Assembly: GCF_036924595.1 (NCBI RefSeq)
Contig: NZ_JAZHRV010000001.1
Location: 3,906,001-3,970,000 of the forward strand
DNA length: 64,000 nt
Source of the DNA: Bradyrhizobium algeriense
Lineage (GTDB): Bacteria > Pseudomonadota > Alphaproteobacteria > Rhizobiales > Xanthobacteraceae
Reading direction: 5' to 3'
In this document: positions 62,341 through 64,000 of the stretch, in pieces
Position numbering within the stretch: the first letter of the stretch is position 1
Layout of the letters: each line of letters begins with the position of its first letter
Made by a program: the position numbers and the translations under genes
Notes under the pieces: model-generated
What the model was told of the DNA's origin: nothing
The model's database searches: none
What the model saw: only the letters and a program-made list of their open reading frames with translations

Positions 62341-62859
62341 ATGTTCCGAGGCTGGGAGAGTGCATTGCGGAAGGCAAAAAAGCGTCGCGGCGAGACCAAG
62401 CACCGCCCCTGGCCGCTGTCACAACGGCCGGGATTTCTGATCCGGCGGCTGCATCAGATCCATGTCGCGCTGTTCCACGAAGCATGCGGCGAATTCGAGA
62501 TCACGCCACTGCAATACAGCCTGCTTTCGGCGCTCGCAGTGCGAAAAACCGCCGATCAGACCACATTGGCGGCCGATATCGCACTGGACAGGACGACGAC
62601 GACCGGAGCGCTCAAGCGACTGGCCGCCCGCAATTTCGTCGAGAGAGCCGTAGATGACGAGGACCGCCGCGCGCGGCTCTGTAAATTGACGCCGGCGGGA
62701 GCGGCGCTTCTGGCGAAAATCGAGGCCTCGGCGCGGTCCGCGCACCGCGCCACGCTCGATAGTTTAAGTGAAAGGGAGCAAGCCGCATTCGTCGACATGA
62801 TGCAGCGCATCGTCGCGGCGCACTCCAATCGCGACAGCGCTACTGCCCTATTCGATTGA
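62341..62859 (+). CDS. MarR-family transcriptional regulator
   Basis: A 172-residue winged-helix regulator. FLIRRLHQIHVALFHEACGEFEITPLQYSLLSALAVRKTADQTTLAADIALDRTTTTGALKRLAARNFVERAVDDEDRRARLCKLTPAGAALL is a full MarR domain with the recognition helix at RTTTTGALKRL and the wing at DDEDRRAR. The ATG at 62341 lacks a clear ribosome site; an in-frame TTG at 62365, preceded by GGGAGAG, could be used instead. It is divergent from the amidohydrolase-cox-liv operon and probably represses it until an aromatic ligand binds, as is usual for the family. Confidence 0.92.
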   Translation: MFRGWESALRKAKKRRGETKHRPWPLSQRPGFLIRRLHQIHVALFHEACGEFEITPLQYSLLSALAVRKTADQTTLAADIALDRTTTTGALKRLAARNFVERAVDDEDRRARLCKLTPAGAALLAKIEASARSAHRATLDSLSEREQAAFVDMMQRIVAAHSNRDSATALFD

Positions 62860-63012
62860 ACACCACGGTGCCATCTGCCGCCTTTTTAACTCGGACTGCA
62901 TAATTTGTAATCATCCGAGACTTGGCGCCGGCTTCCATTGGACGCAGCGGAAAGCCACTGCAACCGATCGAGCGAAAGCGGCTCCTTGCAGCCGTCGTGC
63001 CCGTCAATGATA

Positions 63013-64000
63013 TCAGGTTGCGAACGCAGCTAATTTTGGCTCGATATTCGGCACGGCTTCGACCAGCTCGCGTGTGTAGGCGGTTTTCGGATTGTCGAAC
63101 ATCGCCCGGCTTTCGCCTTGTTCGACGATGCGGCCGTTTTGCAGAACGATAGTGCGATCGCACATCATGCGAACGACGTTGAGATCGTGGCTGACAAAGA
63201 GGAAGGCCAGGTCATCCTCACGCCGCAACCGGTCGAGCAGTTGCAGCACCACCGCCTGCACCGAGACATCCAACGCCGCTGTCGGCTCGTCCAGTACCAA
63301 GAGGCGCGGACGGCAGGCAATGGCGCGGGCGATGCCGACGCGGGCCTTCTGGCCGCCCGAGAGTTGATGCGGGAAGCGCGTCAGCAATTCGATTCCCAGT
63401 CCCACGCGCTGCGCGCACTCCTCCACCCGCTGCCGCAAGGCGTCGCCTGCGCGCATGCCGCCGAGCCGCAGCAGCGGATGGGCGATGCAGTCAAAGGCAG
63501 TGAACCGCGGATTGAGGCTGTCGTTCGGATCCTGAAAGACGATCTGGATATCCTTGCGGAACGGTGACCGGTGAAAATCGCGTGCCGGGATATGGCCGAT
63601 CGACTGTCCCTCGAACGCGATCTCCCCCTCGCTCGGATCGATCAGCCGGCAGATAATGCGCGACGTCGTGCTCTTGCCGGAACCGGATTCGCCGACCAGA
63701 CCGACGCTCTCGCCGGCGCTGATCGTCATGGAAAAGTCTGCCACCGCCGCGGCGCCCTGATCGAACCGTTTTGCGAGTTTCTGCACTTCCAGCAGCGGCG
63801 GCGTACCCGGCGCGGGTTGCGGCCTGGGTGCGACGGGCATCGCCACGTGCCGCCCCCTCTCCTCTTCCGGCACCAGGTCCGCGATCCGCGAACTCGCCGT
63901 GGGCGAAGCCGCCACCAGACGTTTGGTGTAAGGGTGCTGTGGCGCGTGAAAGAGAGTTTTCGGCTCGGCCTCCTCGACCAGCCGGCCCTGCTCCATCACC
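63013..64000 (-). CDS. Fused peptide-type ABC transporter ATPase (DppD-DppF-like), N-terminus beyond window
   Basis: The frame is open to the window edge. The first residues seen (MEQGRLVEEAEPKTLFHAPQHPYTKRLVAASPTAS) are the C-terminal end of a first ABC domain. After a proline-rich linker a second complete ABC domain begins (LLEVQKLAKRF), with Walker A GESGSGKS, Q-loop FQDPNDSLNPRFT, signature LSGGQKARVGIARAI, Walker B LLVLDEPTAALDVS and the HPYT/NPKTAYTRELVEAVP oligopeptide tail. So this is a two-domain ATPase of an oligopeptide/nickel-type transporter in one chain, of which about half is visible. It is convergent with the MarR gene. The orphan binding protein at 24208 is of the matching family. 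Confidence 0.9.
   Translation of the reverse strand, partial: VMEQGRLVEEAEPKTLFHAPQHPYTKRLVAASPTASSRIADLVPEEERGRHVAMPVAPRPQPAPGTPPLLEVQKLAKRFDQGAAAVADFSMTISAGESVGLVGESGSGKSTTSRIICRLIDPSEGEIAFEGQSIGHIPARDFHRSPFRKDIQIVFQDPNDSLNPRFTAFDCIAHPLLRLGGMRAGDALRQRVEECAQRVGLGIELLTRFPHQLSGGQKARVGIARAIACRPRLLVLDEPTAALDVSVQAVVLQLLDRLRREDDLAFLFVSHDLNVVRMMCDRTIVLQNGRIVEQGESRAMFDNPKTAYTRELVEAVPNIEPKLAAFAT

Overview
The window looks like a chromosomal segment of a GC-rich alphaproteobacterium of the Bradyrhizobium type (Rhizobiales). The reasons are the uniformly high GC at third codon positions, the very high density of ABC solute transporters tied to catabolic genes, the protein families present, and a palindromic mosaic repeat of Rhizobiales type at 51313-51417. 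There are no rRNA or tRNA genes, no phage or transposase genes and no CRISPR array. It reads as a nutrient-scavenging island carrying eight ABC systems, most beside the enzymes that probably process the imported compound.

Layout. (1) 1-6369, minus strand: a branched-chain-amino-acid-type (LIV) transporter followed by aldoxime dehydratase and a nitrilase cut by the window edge. This is an aldoxime to nitrile to acid route. A flavoprotein is divergent at 6833. (2) 8343-15421, minus strand: a luciferase-like monooxygenase, two carboxymuconolactone-decarboxylase-fold proteins, and a second LIV transporter whose two permeases are fused into one chain. (3) 15631-17468: a Cds1-type cysteine desulfhydrase and a divergent Lrp/AsnC regulator sharing a perfect palindrome. 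(4) 17541-27530, minus strand: a MocR-type regulator, a peptide-type binding protein, hydantoinase/oxoprolinase HyuA and HyuB, a class III aminotransferase and an acyl-CoA ligase.

(5) 27720-50144 is the most striking part, a nitrogen-scavenging block. It holds a BMP-type nucleoside/nucleobase transporter with biuret hydrolase and uracil phosphoribosyltransferase; a convergent cyanuric acid amidohydrolase; a polyamine-type transporter; a nucleobase deaminase; a second BMP-type transporter; an 8-oxoguanine deaminase; and a two-gene molybdenum hydroxylase. Four sequences match the sigma-54 (RpoN) promoter consensus with exact 12-base GG/GC spacing. They lie ahead of the first BMP operon (27720), the polyamine-type operon (35241), and on both strands between the 8-oxoguanine deaminase and the Mo hydroxylase (46503-46549). 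The block is therefore probably one nitrogen-limitation regulon for purines, pyrimidines and biuret/cyanurate. The binding-protein gene of the first BMP transporter carries a one-base frameshift in a run of four C.

(6) 50456-62859: an alpha/beta hydrolase, then a long minus-strand operon. Its order is amidohydrolase, CoxL-like, CoxM-like, a fused CoxS-CoxG protein, a third LIV transporter and a Rieske protein. A MarR-type regulator is divergent, with a 9-bp inverted repeat between them as the likely operator. (7) 63013-64000: the end of a fused peptide-transporter ATPase that runs out of the window.
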